Source: Oscillospiraceae bacterium
GTDB lineage: Bacteria > Bacillota > Clostridia > Monoglobales > WRAG01
Reading direction: 5' to 3'
Assembly: GCA_009780345.1 (NCBI GenBank)
Contig: WRAG01000023.1
Location: 1-38,796 of the forward strand
DNA length: 38,796 nt
Numbering within the stretch: position 1 is the stretch's first letter; each line of letters begins with the position of its first letter. Positions 1 through 7,890 of the stretch are shown piece after piece. The position numbers and the translations under genes were made by a program. A model generated the notes under the pieces. The model saw only the letters and a list, made by a program, of their open reading frames with translations. It did not search any database and was not told the DNA's origin.

Positions 1-125
1 ACCATCCAAGAACACGAGTTGTTTTTTAACGAAGTGTGATTGGATATGGTTGACGGCTCGCGGTACGCTCTCGAACGAGCACGGCGCTATATCTCGCTAA
101 TCTTTCCGCGAATGCGGTTCGCTTC
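1..125 (+). repeat. Mosaic hairpin repeat, copy R0 (partial at window edge)
   Basis: Two blocks are shared with other intergenic tracts of the window. Bases 5-55 match 33942-33995 (a block with AACACGAGT and GAAGTGTGATT around a small hairpin). Bases 88-121 match the core seen near 17095, 19010 and 21265 (TCTCGCTAATC then TTTCCGCGAATGCGG). The hairpin in the first block is TCGTC/GACGA in the 33950 copy and TTGTT/AACGA here, so one pair is changed compensatorily and one becomes a wobble. No credible gene lies here. The element probably continues left of the window. Confidence 0.75.
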
Positions 126-127
126 TA

Positions 128-176
128 TAAACACCCGCCCTATCGGGCACCCTCTTTGCAAAAGAGGGCTTTTTTG
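128..176 (+). repeat. Half of a Clostridia-type hairpin repeat ending in a terminator-like stem
   Basis: CGCCC-TATC-GGGC is followed by the stem CCCTCTTT (150-157), loop GCA, AAAGAGGG (161-168) and CTTTTTT. The same two-hairpin half, in the opposite orientation, forms part of the elements at 37407-37524 and 38454-38548. The T-run could make 150-175 an intrinsic terminator for transcription entering from the left. No gene for it to serve is visible in the window. Confidence 0.6.
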
Positions 177-319
177 ATTGCACGCACTTTGCCTTTTGCC
201 CTCTTGAGATATGAGGGTGGCACGCCGATTTTGCGTGACGGGTGTTTTGTTACGCCCGTCCCACACTTGGCGCACCGCTCCAATGTAGCGATGGTATTGC
301 GCCCATAGGGCGCAATACC
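177..319. repeat. Gene-free stretch with a perfect 12-bp hairpin
   Basis: No coding signal is seen. The only clear structure is GGTATTGCGCCC (293-304), loop ATA, GGGCGCAATACC (308-319), a perfect 12-bp stem. Its GCGCCC/GGGCGC core recurs near 17346, 17371, 18699 and 21007, so it belongs to the window's hairpin family. It lies immediately downstream of the rpsI terminator. Confidence 0.6.
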
Positions 320-347
320 AAAAATCCCCCGATTGTCGAGGGATTTT
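319..347 (-). terminator. Intrinsic terminator of the rplM-rpsI operon
   Basis: Read on the minus strand, AAATCCCTCGA, a 3-base loop and TCGGGGGATTT form an 11-bp stem with one G-T pair, followed by a T-run. It begins a few bases after the rpsI stop codon, where an operon terminator is expected. Confidence 0.8.
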
Positions 348-353
348 ATAATA

Positions 354-770
354 TTAACGTTTCGAGAACTGCGGAGCGCGTCTTGCGCCTCTTAATCCGT
401 ACTTCTTACGCTCTTTCATACGTGGGTCGCGCGTTAAGAATCCTGCTTTTTTAAGTATAGGCTTGAATTCCTCGTCAACTTTTACAAGCGCTCTTGAAAG
501 TCCGTGGCGAACTGCGCCCGCTTGCCCTGTAAATCCGCCGCCCACAACGCGGGTGATTATGTCGAATTTACCTAAAGTTCCGGTCGCAACCAACGGTTGG
601 CGAAGGATTGTTTTCAAAGTTTCAAGTCCGAAATAATCGTCGATATCTCTATTATTAATAGTGATTACGCCGGTTCCCGGAATCAAACGAACGCGCGCGA
701 CAGACTTTTTGCGTCGCCCTGTTCCGTAATATTGAACCGCCGATTTTGCTGTTTTATTAGTAGCTGGCAT
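354..770 (-). CDS. rpsI: 30S ribosomal protein S9
   Basis: Structural protein of the 30S subunit whose C-terminal tail reaches the P-site tRNA. The 138-residue product has the family hallmarks: [16 protein letters not shown] near residues 14-29, [19 protein letters not shown] in the middle, and the basic C-terminus ending QFSKR. An N-terminal extension of about eight residues relative to the usual ~130 is present. The start is supported by TAAGGAGG upstream. It lies 14 bases after rplM, the common bacterial pairing, and is followed by a strong terminator. Identification is secure. Confidence 0.98.
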   Translation of the reverse strand: MPATNKTAKSAVQYYGTGRRKKSVARVRLIPGTGVITINNRDIDDYFGLETLKTILRQPLVATGTLGKFDIITRVVGGGFTGQAGAVRHGLSRALVKVDEEFKPILKKAGFLTRDPRMKERKKYGLRGARRAPQFSKR

Positions 771-784
771 TTATATTTTCCTCC

Positions 785-1219
785 TTAAATCTCACGTGTC
801 CAAAGTTCCGGTTGTTGCGCTTCTTGCTTGTGGTTCGCGTCCGGATATACTTTCAGTTTCGTGTACATTTTACGTCCAAGTCTGTTATGCGGCAACATTC
901 CCCACACAGCAAGTTCCATAGCTCGTTCCGGACGTTTCGCCATCATAGATTTGTAAGAAATCTCTTTTAAGTTTCCGACATATCCGGTGTAGCGATAGTA
1001 CATTTTTTGATCAACCTTTTTACCGGTCAAAATCGCCTCTTTCGAGTTGATAATGATTACGAAATCTCCGCAATCAACGTGCGGCGTGTATTCCGGCTTG
1101 TGTTTCCCTTTAAGAATAGATGCGGCAACGGTTGCAACCCGACCAAGCGGTTTGCCCGCGGCGTCTATAATATACCATTTTTTGTTAAGCTCGTTAGCTT
1201 TCGCCATAAATGTTGACAT
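785..1219 (-). CDS. rplM: 50S ribosomal protein L13
   Basis: Early-assembling protein of the large subunit and first gene of the rplM-rpsI operon. Family motifs are present: [16 protein letters not shown] near the N-terminus, [23 protein letters not shown]-like text, and [19 protein letters not shown] chose the ATG at 1219 because GGGAGGAAATGCTAAA sits just before it. A longer in-frame version starting at a TTG (1237) would place that ribosome binding site inside the gene. The resulting 144 residues are the normal length. Confidence 0.97.
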   Translation of the reverse strand: MSTFMAKANELNKKWYIIDAAGKPLGRVATVAASILKGKHKPEYTPHVDCGDFVIIINSKEAILTGKKVDQKMYYRYTGYVGNLKEISYKSMMAKRPERAMELAVWGMLPHNRLGRKMYTKLKVYPDANHKQEAQQPELWTREI

Positions 1220-1237
1220 TTTAGCATTTCCTCCCAA

Positions 1238-1266
1238 TTTTGCATTTACGCACCATTAGTGCAAAA
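1238..1266 (-). promoter_or_regulatory. Candidate L13 leader in the rplM 5' UTR
   Basis: The short untranslated leader between the promoter and the ribosome binding site contains TTTTGCA and TGCAAAA as a perfect 7-bp stem, and overlapping it GCAC/GTGC, a second pairing that cannot form at the same time. L13 leaders are known autoregulatory elements in low-GC Firmicutes. Position and size fit, but I cannot match the published consensus from memory, so the assignment is tentative. Confidence 0.45.
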
Positions 1267-1269
1267 GCT

Positions 1270-1298
1270 ATTCTACCATGGTTTTTCAAACTTGTCAA
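1270..1298 (-). promoter_or_regulatory. Sigma-A promoter of rplM-rpsI
   Basis: On the minus strand TTGACA (1293-1298), a 17-bp spacer and TAGAAT (1270-1275) match the housekeeping consensus at 11 of 12 positions. Transcription would start near 1263, giving a leader of about 45 bases. Confidence 0.85.
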
Positions 1299-1472
1299 GC
1301 TTTTTTTCAAATTTTTAATTTATTTTCGGAACAACTCTCGTTTTCGCCGATTTTCTCGCTTATACTCGCTTATGCTCAAAAACGAATTTTGATTTTCGTT
1401 TTCGTTATATAGATTTTACAAAGAAAACCAAAATGTTTGTGTAAAATGCTGTTGAAAATTCGGGTAAGCAGG

Positions 1473-1501
1473 TTGATTTTTAGGCAATTTTATAGTATAC
1501 T
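1473..1501 (+). promoter_or_regulatory. Possible promoter of the 1546 gene
   Basis: TTGATT (1473-1478), a 17-bp spacer and TATACT (1496-1501) form a reasonable sigma-A promoter. A TATAAT at 1512-1517 lacks a good -35. The rest of 1300-1545 is AT-rich and shows nothing else. Confidence 0.45.
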
Positions 1502-1545
1502 GCTATGTATGATATAATTGGCTATCGTTATAAACGGATGAGTTT

Positions 1546-1965
1546 ATGACTTTTGGCACAGGAATACTTAATTTAGACAATTATCCTCGTAACGTTAAAT
1601 CCGAAATAACAATAACTCCATCAAGTTTAACTTTTGATAGAACAACCTTTGTTTTAAACGGGCTTAATGTGACTGCAACAGGTTTGCTTCAAGGAATAAA
1701 TGTATATGTTGAAGTTAACAGATTTGATTCTCGCAGCGGTAGGCGATATACAGACAGAATACAAATAGACAATTTAACATCATCTTCAATATTGCCTGCT
1801 CAACTAACAAGAACAAACAGGTTAAATCCGGGCGATTATATGGAAATTTTAATATATGAATACGACAGATTTCAGCTTCGCCAAGAAATCAGAGCGCAAG
1901 GCAACCAAGATAACTTTGGGTTTATGCTTCGTCACGTTGTGCAACCTATTATTATGATTTTGTAG
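1546..1965 (+). CDS. Hypothetical protein, AT-rich orphan
   Basis: I do not recognise this 139-residue product. It has no signal peptide or membrane segment. Its alternating hydrophobic and polar stretches with many Thr, Asn and Ser residues (for example TFVLNGLNVTATGLLQG) suggest a beta-rich fold, ending in a hydrophobic VVQPIIMIL. The region is visibly richer in A and T than the flanking genes, which may mean transfer or decay. The ATG at 1546 has only a weak GATGAG upstream, and an in-frame stop at 1531 rules out a long extension. It could be a standalone protein or a broken piece of a larger surface protein. The downstream neighbour is a secreted SLH protein. Confidence 0.55.
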   Translation: MTFGTGILNLDNYPRNVKSEITITPSSLTFDRTTFVLNGLNVTATGLLQGINVYVEVNRFDSRSGRRYTDRIQIDNLTSSSILPAQLTRTNRLNPGDYMEILIYEYDRFQLRQEIRAQGNQDNFGFMLRHVVQPIIMIL

Positions 1966-2001
1966 CTTTAAGGGATTTTGTAAATAATTTCCTTTAAAAG
2001 G

Positions 2002-2030
2002 TTGGCTTTTTCTAAATTTTGGTATATTAT
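2002..2030 (+). promoter_or_regulatory. Probable promoter of the SLH protein gene
   Basis: TTGGCT (2002-2007), 17 bp and TATTAT (2025-2030) lie just upstream of AGGAGGA (2040-2046) and the ATG at 2053. The leader would be only about 15 bases long. Confidence 0.5.
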
Positions 2031-2052
2031 AAAAATATAAGGAGGAACAATT

Positions 2053-4362
2053 ATGAAACTTAAAAAACTTCTTTGTCTGATAATTATTTTTACTATGATA
2101 TTGGCACTTATGCCTGTAGTGGCTGATTGGTGGGATATGCCGGTTCCTAACGGGTTTGATGTTATACGCTTAACTCACGGGACATACGGGCGGATTTTTG
2201 ATACTAATGCTATTCCGCATCCGACAGGCATGTGGTTCGTCGACGGTCGTGTCGGTTTCGCGCAAAGAGAAACTTACCTGCGATTTGAGTTTGCCGATTA
2301 CGCCGAGCGTATTCTCAAGGGTGAAGAAGAACTTCGGTTGCAATTAACTATTAGCCATGTGATATTTCAATATCCGACGGGGGCATATATTCTTCCGCCG
2401 CATTTGGCTGAATTTGACCCTTTTACGCTTAGAGGGAGTAACGTTATAAATGAAACAAGACCACCAAGCAATACTTCCATGCGAAACGATTTCAGCCGTT
2501 TGGCAGTAACGTTCATGCCGGCTCAATCGGGTGTTTTGCTCACTGACGACTTCGCGCCGGTGGTTCGTGAATTTTTACTTGCATATCCTGACGAAACAGG
2601 AATAACTTTGCGAATCTCGTCCCTTTGCCTTGATCCGGGGCAAACAACCGACGGAAGTGCTATTTTTTCGTTCATCGGAAGGCGGGGGGCGCCAAGCGAT
2701 CCGAGGGAGCCGGTGTTGCTGATTGGCTCTGAACTGCCGCCGCCACCGCCGCCTGTTCCTGATGGATTTGATGCTATACGTATGGAATATGGGGCGCGAG
2801 CAACCATGGAGCATAATACACACCATGGAGCAGTGCCATTTTTCGTCGATGGCCGCCCAACCGGCGCGCATAGAGATACTTACTTGCGTTTTGAACTTGA
2901 CAATTACATCGAGCGTATTTTAGCAGGCGAGGAACTTAAGTTACAGTTAAATATTATGGAAGCTGTAAGTGTAGGACGTTACCCGGCGGGCGCATATATT
3001 CTTCCGCCACATTTGGCTGAGTTTGGTCATTTTTGGGGGTTTATACCTGTCGGAACCGTAACAGCTACAAGACCACCAAGTTATACTTCCATGCGAAATG
3101 ATTTCAGTCGTTTGGCAGCGACATTTACGCCGACTCAGACGGGCGCTTTGCTCACTGACGACTTCGCTCCTGCGGTTCGCGATTTTTTACTAACATATCC
3201 GGAGGAGACAGGTATAACTTTAAGAATATCTTCCCTCTGCCGCGACCCGGGGCATCCGACTGACGGAAGCGCGATTTTCTCGTTTAGTTTTGGTACATCA
3301 ATTGCCTTTCCGAGCGAGCCGGTATTGTTAATTGGCTTCAAGCCGCCACCCCCCGAACACTGCGATGAATGTGGCGAATACGACTGCGATGGAGATTGTG
3401 AAGTTGAACCACCGCCCGAACCCTGCGCCGACTGTGGTGAGTACGATTGTGACGGTGATTGCGGCGATGTTCCGTCACCACCTAACGCGCTGCAAATCAC
3501 GCCATCGCCAGTCAACTTCGGCACGATACAGCAAGGTCGCCCAAATCCCGGCGCGATACCGATTACAATTACAAACACTAGCGATGTTGAGCTGACCTTA
3601 AATCCGTTGCCATCTGTTATAGGCTTCACATTCGGAAATCTTCCGAATCCGGTTTTACAACCGGAACAAAGCCGCACGATTTCGGTCAACGTGAACGCTA
3701 ACCTGCCTGTTGGTACGCATAACACAACGGCTACAATTACTACCGTTGAAGGTGCGAGTGCGACTGTGGAATTGCGTTTTGTAGTGACTGCACCACAAAA
3801 CAATAATAACAACAATAACAATAATAATCAAGGAACTTGGAACAACAATCGCCCGAGTGGTAACATATTTACTCGTCCACCGTTGAGCAACAACCAAAAC
3901 AACAACGCTCCAACGCCTATGCCGCAACAATTCACTGACGTTTCGCCAAGCGATTGGTTTGCGCCGTATGTTTTGCAAGCTGTTTCGAGCGGCTTATTGA
4001 ACGGCGTTGGTAACGGCGAGTTCGCACCCAACGCGGCGACGACGCGAGCGATGTTTGTGACGGTCCTGTGGCGGTTAGCGGGAAGTCCGAATGGCTATAA
4101 CGGTGGTGATTTCAGCGATGTCGCCAACGATAGTTGGTACAGCCAAGCAATCGCGTGGGCGGCGGCTAACGGAATTGTCAGCGGGGTCGGAAACGGCTAC
4201 TTTGCACCAAATACAAATATCACTCGCGAACAAATGGGAATAATTTTGTATCGCTACATCGGCGATGCAGTTGACGCGGTGATGGATAGGAATTATGTCC
4301 CGCAGAACACGGCAACTCGCGCCGAAATGGCGGCGGTTATGTTGCGGTTGCTTGAGATATAA
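2053..4362 (+). CDS. Secreted S-layer-homology (SLH) surface protein with duplicated beta-sandwich-like domain
   Basis: A 769-residue exported protein. Residues 1-24 are a signal peptide (KLKK, hydrophobic core, VVADWW). Two related domains follow (about 33-228 and 235-430); each carries a TYLRFE-type strand, GAYILPPHLAEF, TSMRNDFSRLA, GITLRISSLC and a final EPVLLIG. This resembles the DNRLRE/CBM96 type of beta-sandwich, by pattern only. Residues 437-475 hold two copies of a CGEYDCDGDC unit. Residues 478-580 look Ig-like (ASPM/choice-of-anchor style), 582-625 form an Asn-rich linker, and 627-769 hold two full SLH motifs (FTDVSPSDWF, FSDVANDSWY) plus a degenerate third. SLH domains anchor proteins to pyruvylated wall polymers, so it should sit at the cell surface. 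A glycan-binding role is inference. Confidence 0.85.
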   Translation: MKLKKLLCLIIIFTMILALMPVVADWWDMPVPNGFDVIRLTHGTYGRIFDTNAIPHPTGMWFVDGRVGFAQRETYLRFEFADYAERILKGEEELRLQLTISHVIFQYPTGAYILPPHLAEFDPFTLRGSNVINETRPPSNTSMRNDFSRLAVTFMPAQSGVLLTDDFAPVVREFLLAYPDETGITLRISSLCLDPGQTTDGSAIFSFIGRRGAPSDPREPVLLIGSELPPPPPPVPDGFDAIRMEYGARATMEHNTHHGAVPFFVDGRPTGAHRDTYLRFELDNYIERILAGEELKLQLNIMEAVSVGRYPAGAYILPPHLAEFGHFWGFIPVGTVTATRPPSYTSMRNDFSRLAATFTPTQTGALLTDDFAPAVRDFLLTYPEETGITLRISSLCRDPGHPTDGSAIFSFSFGTSIAFPSEPVLLIGFKPPPPEHCDECGEYDCDGDCEVEPPPEPCADCGEYDCDGDCGDVPSPPNALQITPSPVNFGTIQQGRPNPGAIPITITNTSDVELTLNPLPSVIGFTFGNLPNPVLQPEQSRTISVNVNANLPVGTHNTTATITTVEGASATVELRFVVTAPQNNNNNNNNNNQGTWNNNRPSGNIFTRPPLSNNQNNNAPTPMPQQFTDVSPSDWFAPYVLQAVSSGLLNGVGNGEFAPNAATTRAMFVTVLWRLAGSPNGYNGGDFSDVANDSWYSQAIAWAAANGIVSGVGNGYFAPNTNITREQMGIILYRYIGDAVDAVMDRNYVPQNTATRAEMAAVMLRLLEI

Positions 4363-4374
4363 GTTTTTAAATTA

Positions 4375-4404
4375 TAAAAAAGCCCGTCGTCGTCGGGCTT
4401 TTTT
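4375..4404. terminator. Bidirectional intrinsic terminator
   Basis: AGCCCG, a 7-base loop and CGGGCT are flanked by A6 and T6, so the hairpin can end transcription from both sides. It separates the convergent SLH gene (+) and the metallophosphoesterase gene (-). Confidence 0.9.
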
Positions 4405-4409
4405 GTTGC

Positions 4410-5303
4410 CTAATCACCGATTATATCAATAACCACAATTTCCGGCGGGTTAAATATACGCGGCAGGCGCGGATGGTTTGTTGTTGCGCCGCGGCTTACG
4501 ATATGCGTTAAACTTCCATGATCATAGCGCCCGCCTGCATATGGCGGGAAGAATCCTTGATTCGGCGCGAAAATTCCGTTTATCAAAAACGGAATCCTAA
4601 CCTGTCCGCCGTGCGCGTGCCCCGAAACCGCCAAATCAAACGGAAATTGCTTATACTCATCGATTCGCTCCGGCCTGTGCGCTACAAGAATCTTAAACCG
4701 TCCGTAGTCAGCAGATAATCCCCCGAAAGCCTGCTGCATTATTGCCAAATCATAGCTGTCGCCGGCGGTGAATCCGTATAAAGCTTGCTGCAATCTTGTG
4801 CGGCCTCCTCTATTGCCGAACATCGAACATTCGGGGTCGCAAACCCCTGCGATTATTAGCGGAATATCATTAATCACAACCTCGACATACTCATCTTCCA
4901 AAACCGTGACGCCAAAACTGCGAAATAACTCCTTAACCGCCTCGATATCCCGCGTCCAGTATTCATGATTGCCGGTAACGTAAAATATCGGCGCGACATC
5001 ACGAATTCCATCGAGAAATAGCTCAATTCCGAGCCGAGGCGCAACATCATCGTACATATCGCCCGCAAGCAGGATAATATCGGGATTTTGCGCGGCAACG
5101 CGTCGGATAAGCGGGCTTTGGTCGTCGCCATGAACTTGACTGTGCAAATCAGAGATTAAAACCGCGCGAACGCTTTGTCCCGACTCGAATTTATCGGTGG
5201 AAACGCTGTGCCGTCGAACGACAAACCCGCTCCAAAATGCGGCGACAACGATAGCGATAACAATTATTGCAATAGTTAAAGGTATTATTATCATTTTCTT
5301 CAT
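4410..5303 (-). CDS. Membrane-anchored calcineurin-like metallophosphoesterase
   Basis: Member of the YkuE/YaeI-like metallophosphoesterases, 297 residues. Residues 4-24 form an N-terminal membrane anchor, so the catalytic domain should face outward. The dimetal centre is complete: D52-x-H54 (SDLH), GD82, GNHE (111-114), H209 in AHRPE, and H229-A-H231 in SGHAHGGQ. YaeI and YkuE relatives act on lipids such as lipid A-type or UDP-sugar lipids, but the substrate here cannot be read from the sequence. It starts 9 bases after the DUF4173 gene with GGAGGGCGG as ribosome binding site, and is the last gene of a four-gene operon ended by the terminator at 4375. Confidence 0.9.
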   Translation of the reverse strand: MKKMIIIPLTIAIIVIAIVVAAFWSGFVVRRHSVSTDKFESGQSVRAVLISDLHSQVHGDDQSPLIRRVAAQNPDIILLAGDMYDDVAPRLGIELFLDGIRDVAPIFYVTGNHEYWTRDIEAVKELFRSFGVTVLEDEYVEVVINDIPLIIAGVCDPECSMFGNRGGRTRLQQALYGFTAGDSYDLAIMQQAFGGLSADYGRFKILVAHRPERIDEYKQFPFDLAVSGHAHGGQVRIPFLINGIFAPNQGFFPPYAGGRYDHGSLTHIVSRGATTNHPRLPRIFNPPEIVVIDIIGD

Positions 5304-5312
5304 TCCGCCCTC

Positions 5313-7148
5313 CTAATCGCCCAAATCACGCAATCGGTTAACCGACCAATTCCATCGTTGCCAGCGCGGCGGGAAGCTATTGTAATATCTGCTATTCCGC
5401 GAAAAATAAAGGTTCGCCCGATTTTGCGTCTCAATATCGTCGCTCGCTTGCAACCTCGCGATTTCCGGCGCGGCGTCAACCGATAGTGTCAGCGTATACG
5501 CAATTCCGCCGCCGTTATCGTTGAAATATCTGTTGATTTGGTCGCGCGCGATGATTTGATCCATCGGAATAATGTTGAGCAGCAGATAATAGCTCAGCGC
5601 AACGCCTAAATATACAGCGACAATGTTAAATTTCGGCTTGATAATGTAGAAAAACGTAAACACAAGCCCGACTGCGTTAAAAATAAGGAATCCGAACACC
5701 AAAAATCTTAATCTTGTAAGTCCGTCGTCAGAACCGTATAACCACATACGATAGAATGATGAGGCAAGCAACACAACCGTAATCGCGCATAAATAACAGC
5801 ATAATATTTTGGTGAGCTTCGCCCATTTTCCCGTCTGTTCTTTGGTTAGCCGAACGGTGATAAGAATCAGCAAAATATTTATGCCTGTCAGTAGTAAAAG
5901 CTCGAAAAATCCCCGCCGCGCGTATTGAACGAAGTCCAGTCCATAAGGTAAGTTGTCGGAGCTTGCGAATAAATATCTAAACTGTATCGCTACGAATATC
6001 GTATAAATCGCGAGAATTGATACAAGCAGTATATTAAGCACAATCAAATCGCCGTGTTTGCGTGACGCGTTTGCGGCGGTTCGTTCGTTTTTAGGCTGAT
6101 AAGCCGAACAAATCAAGCCGAAAAGGTAAAATCCAGCCAAAACTCCGAAAAATATCTTCATAAGCATATTGAAATTTAAAGCGTCAATTATATTTCCTAA
6201 AACACTTGAAACACCGTGCGCGAATATTTGATCGGCAGAGGATAGCATAACAATCAAAAATATCAAAAACGGTACCGAAATTGCTACCCCTAACAGCACG
6301 CGTTTTATGGTTTTCGAGCTTTCTTTACTTGGCTTTCCGGGCCACTTAAAGGGCAGAGCGAAAAACCTAAACGGAGACAAAATATTTTCAAGTATGTTCG
6401 CGAGAAACTGAAATGTTGATTGCTTAATTGCCAAACTGTCGGTCATCCATAGAATCATAACGCTGTACAATACGATGATAACGAAGAAGTTAGACACGCG
6501 CCAGATAGTGTTCGCGCTTATAACCGAGTTAAGCGACAGTATAAAAATCGGGATAAACATCAAGAGAGGTTTCTTCTTCGGCGCAATAAAGCAGAGGAAC
6601 ACAAATTGAACGATTATAAAAATAGGCACGCTGATTCCCGCGTTTTGAGGCAGGATTAAGTAGGAAAATCCGATTGCCGAGATGATCAGATAGGATAACA
6701 GTTTCACTTTTAACGGTTTTTCCATAGCGACCGCCTCAATTTTTGAAAATATATTAAATTTCATGCCAAACTTTACTTTCAAAATCGTCAAAATAAGCGC
6801 GATAATCAATCCCGCCATCGAGCCGGCAAAGCCTATAAAATATATCAGTATATATTGGAAAGGGCGATTAATCATCCCAAACGAAAACACTCCGGAAAAC
6901 AACAACACAATTTCAAATATAAACAAAGCACCCATTCCGACTCCGGCGGTTATGAAAAAATTTGAAATCTTTTCGGTTTTCAAAAACAGCATAACGATAA
7001 TCGCAAAAGAACCGCCGATAATTAATATTTCCCATGCTACAAATCGTCCTCCGAGGAAGCTAAGGTTGAACAACAAAATGTTGTTCAGCACTACAAGCGC
7101 TGCCGCCAAGATTAAACCTTTTATCACGTATCTCACTCTTTCGTTCAT
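5313..7148 (-). CDS. DUF4173-type polytopic membrane protein
   Basis: About 611 residues with roughly a dozen hydrophobic segments and a C-terminal soluble tail (DIETQNRANLYFSRNSRYYN onwards, rich in Arg and Trp). It resembles the DUF4153/DUF4173 family of unknown function; I recognise the family by overall layout and by the YGLDFVQYARRGFFELL and YRMWLYGSDDGLTRLR segments. The start at 7148 is chosen because ATGA overlaps the stop of the XRE gene and GGAGGAACAG precedes it; a longer version to 7208 would overlap the regulator. The overlap suggests translational coupling, so membrane protein and regulator are made together. Confidence 0.8.
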   Translation of the reverse strand: MNERVRYVIKGLILAAALVVLNNILLFNLSFLGGRFVAWEILIIGGSFAIIVMLFLKTEKISNFFITAGVGMGALFIFEIVLLFSGVFSFGMINRPFQYILIYFIGFAGSMAGLIIALILTILKVKFGMKFNIFSKIEAVAMEKPLKVKLLSYLIISAIGFSYLILPQNAGISVPIFIIVQFVFLCFIAPKKKPLLMFIPIFILSLNSVISANTIWRVSNFFVIIVLYSVMILWMTDSLAIKQSTFQFLANILENILSPFRFFALPFKWPGKPSKESSKTIKRVLLGVAISVPFLIFLIVMLSSADQIFAHGVSSVLGNIIDALNFNMLMKIFFGVLAGFYLFGLICSAYQPKNERTAANASRKHGDLIVLNILLVSILAIYTIFVAIQFRYLFASSDNLPYGLDFVQYARRGFFELLLLTGINILLILITVRLTKEQTGKWAKLTKILCCYLCAITVVLLASSFYRMWLYGSDDGLTRLRFLVFGFLIFNAVGLVFTFFYIIKPKFNIVAVYLGVALSYYLLLNIIPMDQIIARDQINRYFNDNGGGIAYTLTLSVDAAPEIARLQASDDIETQNRANLYFSRNSRYYNSFPPRWQRWNWSVNRLRDLGD

Positions 7149-7360
7149 GTCTGTTCCTCCTCCGCAAATTCCAAAATGTCGCCAGGCTGGCAGTCGAGAA
7201 CTTTGCAAATTTCCTCTAAAGTCGAAAAGCGTATTGCTTTCGCCTTGCTGTTCTTCAGAATCGACAGGTTCGCCGGCGTTATATTCACCTTTTCGGCAAG
7301 CTCCATAAGCCCCATTTTCCGCTTTGCCATCATTACGTCTAAATTCACTATTATAGGCAT
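7145..7360 (-). CDS. Small XRE-family transcriptional regulator (YozG-like)
   Basis: A 71-residue helix-turn-helix protein of the Cro/CI type with no other domain. The HTH spans about residues 12-66 (MGLMELAEKVNITPANLSIL then FSTLEEICKVLDCQPGDIL), and the acidic tail ends EEEQT. Very short XRE proteins of this kind are known beside DUF2975 membrane proteins (YozG with YoaS in Bacillus subtilis), exactly the pairing seen here. It starts 11 bases after the DUF2975 gene with GGAGGG, and its stop overlaps the next start. It is the natural candidate to bind the palindrome at 7854-7890, but that is inference. Confidence 0.9.
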   Translation of the reverse strand: MPIIVNLDVMMAKRKMGLMELAEKVNITPANLSILKNSKAKAIRFSTLEEICKVLDCQPGDILEFAEEEQT

Positions 7361-7371
7361 ATTTTTCCCTC

Positions 7372-7851
7372 CTATACTGTCAAATCATTTTCTTGCTTAT
7401 GATCCACCGCCTGCTTGAATAAATCTTTCAACGTCAAGCAGAACAGCGTCGCAAGCGCGAAAATCACAACCACAACTGCCGACGCAAACGTGAAATATAT
7501 TATACATCTGATGGCGAAGAGAATGGCGATTATCAAGCTTGCCACGGCGATTTTACGAAAGCAATTTACATTCGCGGGAACGAACGGATTGCCGCCGAGC
7601 AGGGTTTTGAAAAGTTTCTTAAACTGCCATAGGATATAAACCCCGCAAACGCCGGAGAGGAAGAAGATTGCGGTAAGATGAATAAAAGTACTTGAAATTG
7701 CGAAAACACATCCTTGGGCAAGATATATTTCCGTCAGTCCGAACAGATGCACGACAATCCACGGCGTCGCCAAACACGCCAAAATCCCGCCGTAAAACAT
7801 GATATCCACCACAATTTTGGTAACGTAATGCACCCAACTGTTTTTATACAT
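7372..7851 (-). CDS. DUF2975 membrane protein
   Basis: First gene of the four-gene operon, 159 residues with four predicted membrane segments. A short cytoplasmic-looking loop holds FKKLFKTLLGGNPFVPANVNCFRKI, the typical DUF2975 signature between the second and third segments. Function is unknown, but the partnership with a YozG-like XRE protein is widespread in Firmicutes. The ATG at 7851 (MYKNSW) is chosen over an upstream ATG at 7866, because the GGAGGG ribosome binding site lies between them. That binding site is inside the right arm of the palindrome described next. Confidence 0.85.
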   Translation of the reverse strand: MYKNSWVHYVTKIVVDIMFYGGILACLATPWIVVHLFGLTEIYLAQGCVFAISSTFIHLTAIFFLSGVCGVYILWQFKKLFKTLLGGNPFVPANVNCFRKIAVASLIIAILFAIRCIIYFTFASAVVVVIFALATLFCLTLKDLFKQAVDHKQENDLTV

Positions 7852-7853
7852 AA

Positions 7854-7890
7854 AAAATCCCTCCATAAAATTACTTTATGGAGGGATTTT
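7854..7890. promoter_or_regulatory. Perfect 37-bp palindrome over the operon's start site and ribosome binding site
   Basis: Arms AAAATCCCTCCATAAA (7854-7869) and its exact complement (7875-7890) surround a 5-base centre. The palindrome overlaps the -10 box (7886-7891), covers the expected start of transcription (about 7879) and contains the GGAGGG used by the DUF2975 gene. As DNA it is a good operator candidate for the operon's own XRE regulator. In a longer transcript arriving from the OFA gene it would fold into a hairpin that hides the ribosome binding site. Confidence 0.75.

Noticed and set aside
3135-3821. 228-codon frame antisense to the SLH gene
   Set aside because: Low-complexity product produced by the Pro/Asn-coding repeats on the other strand.
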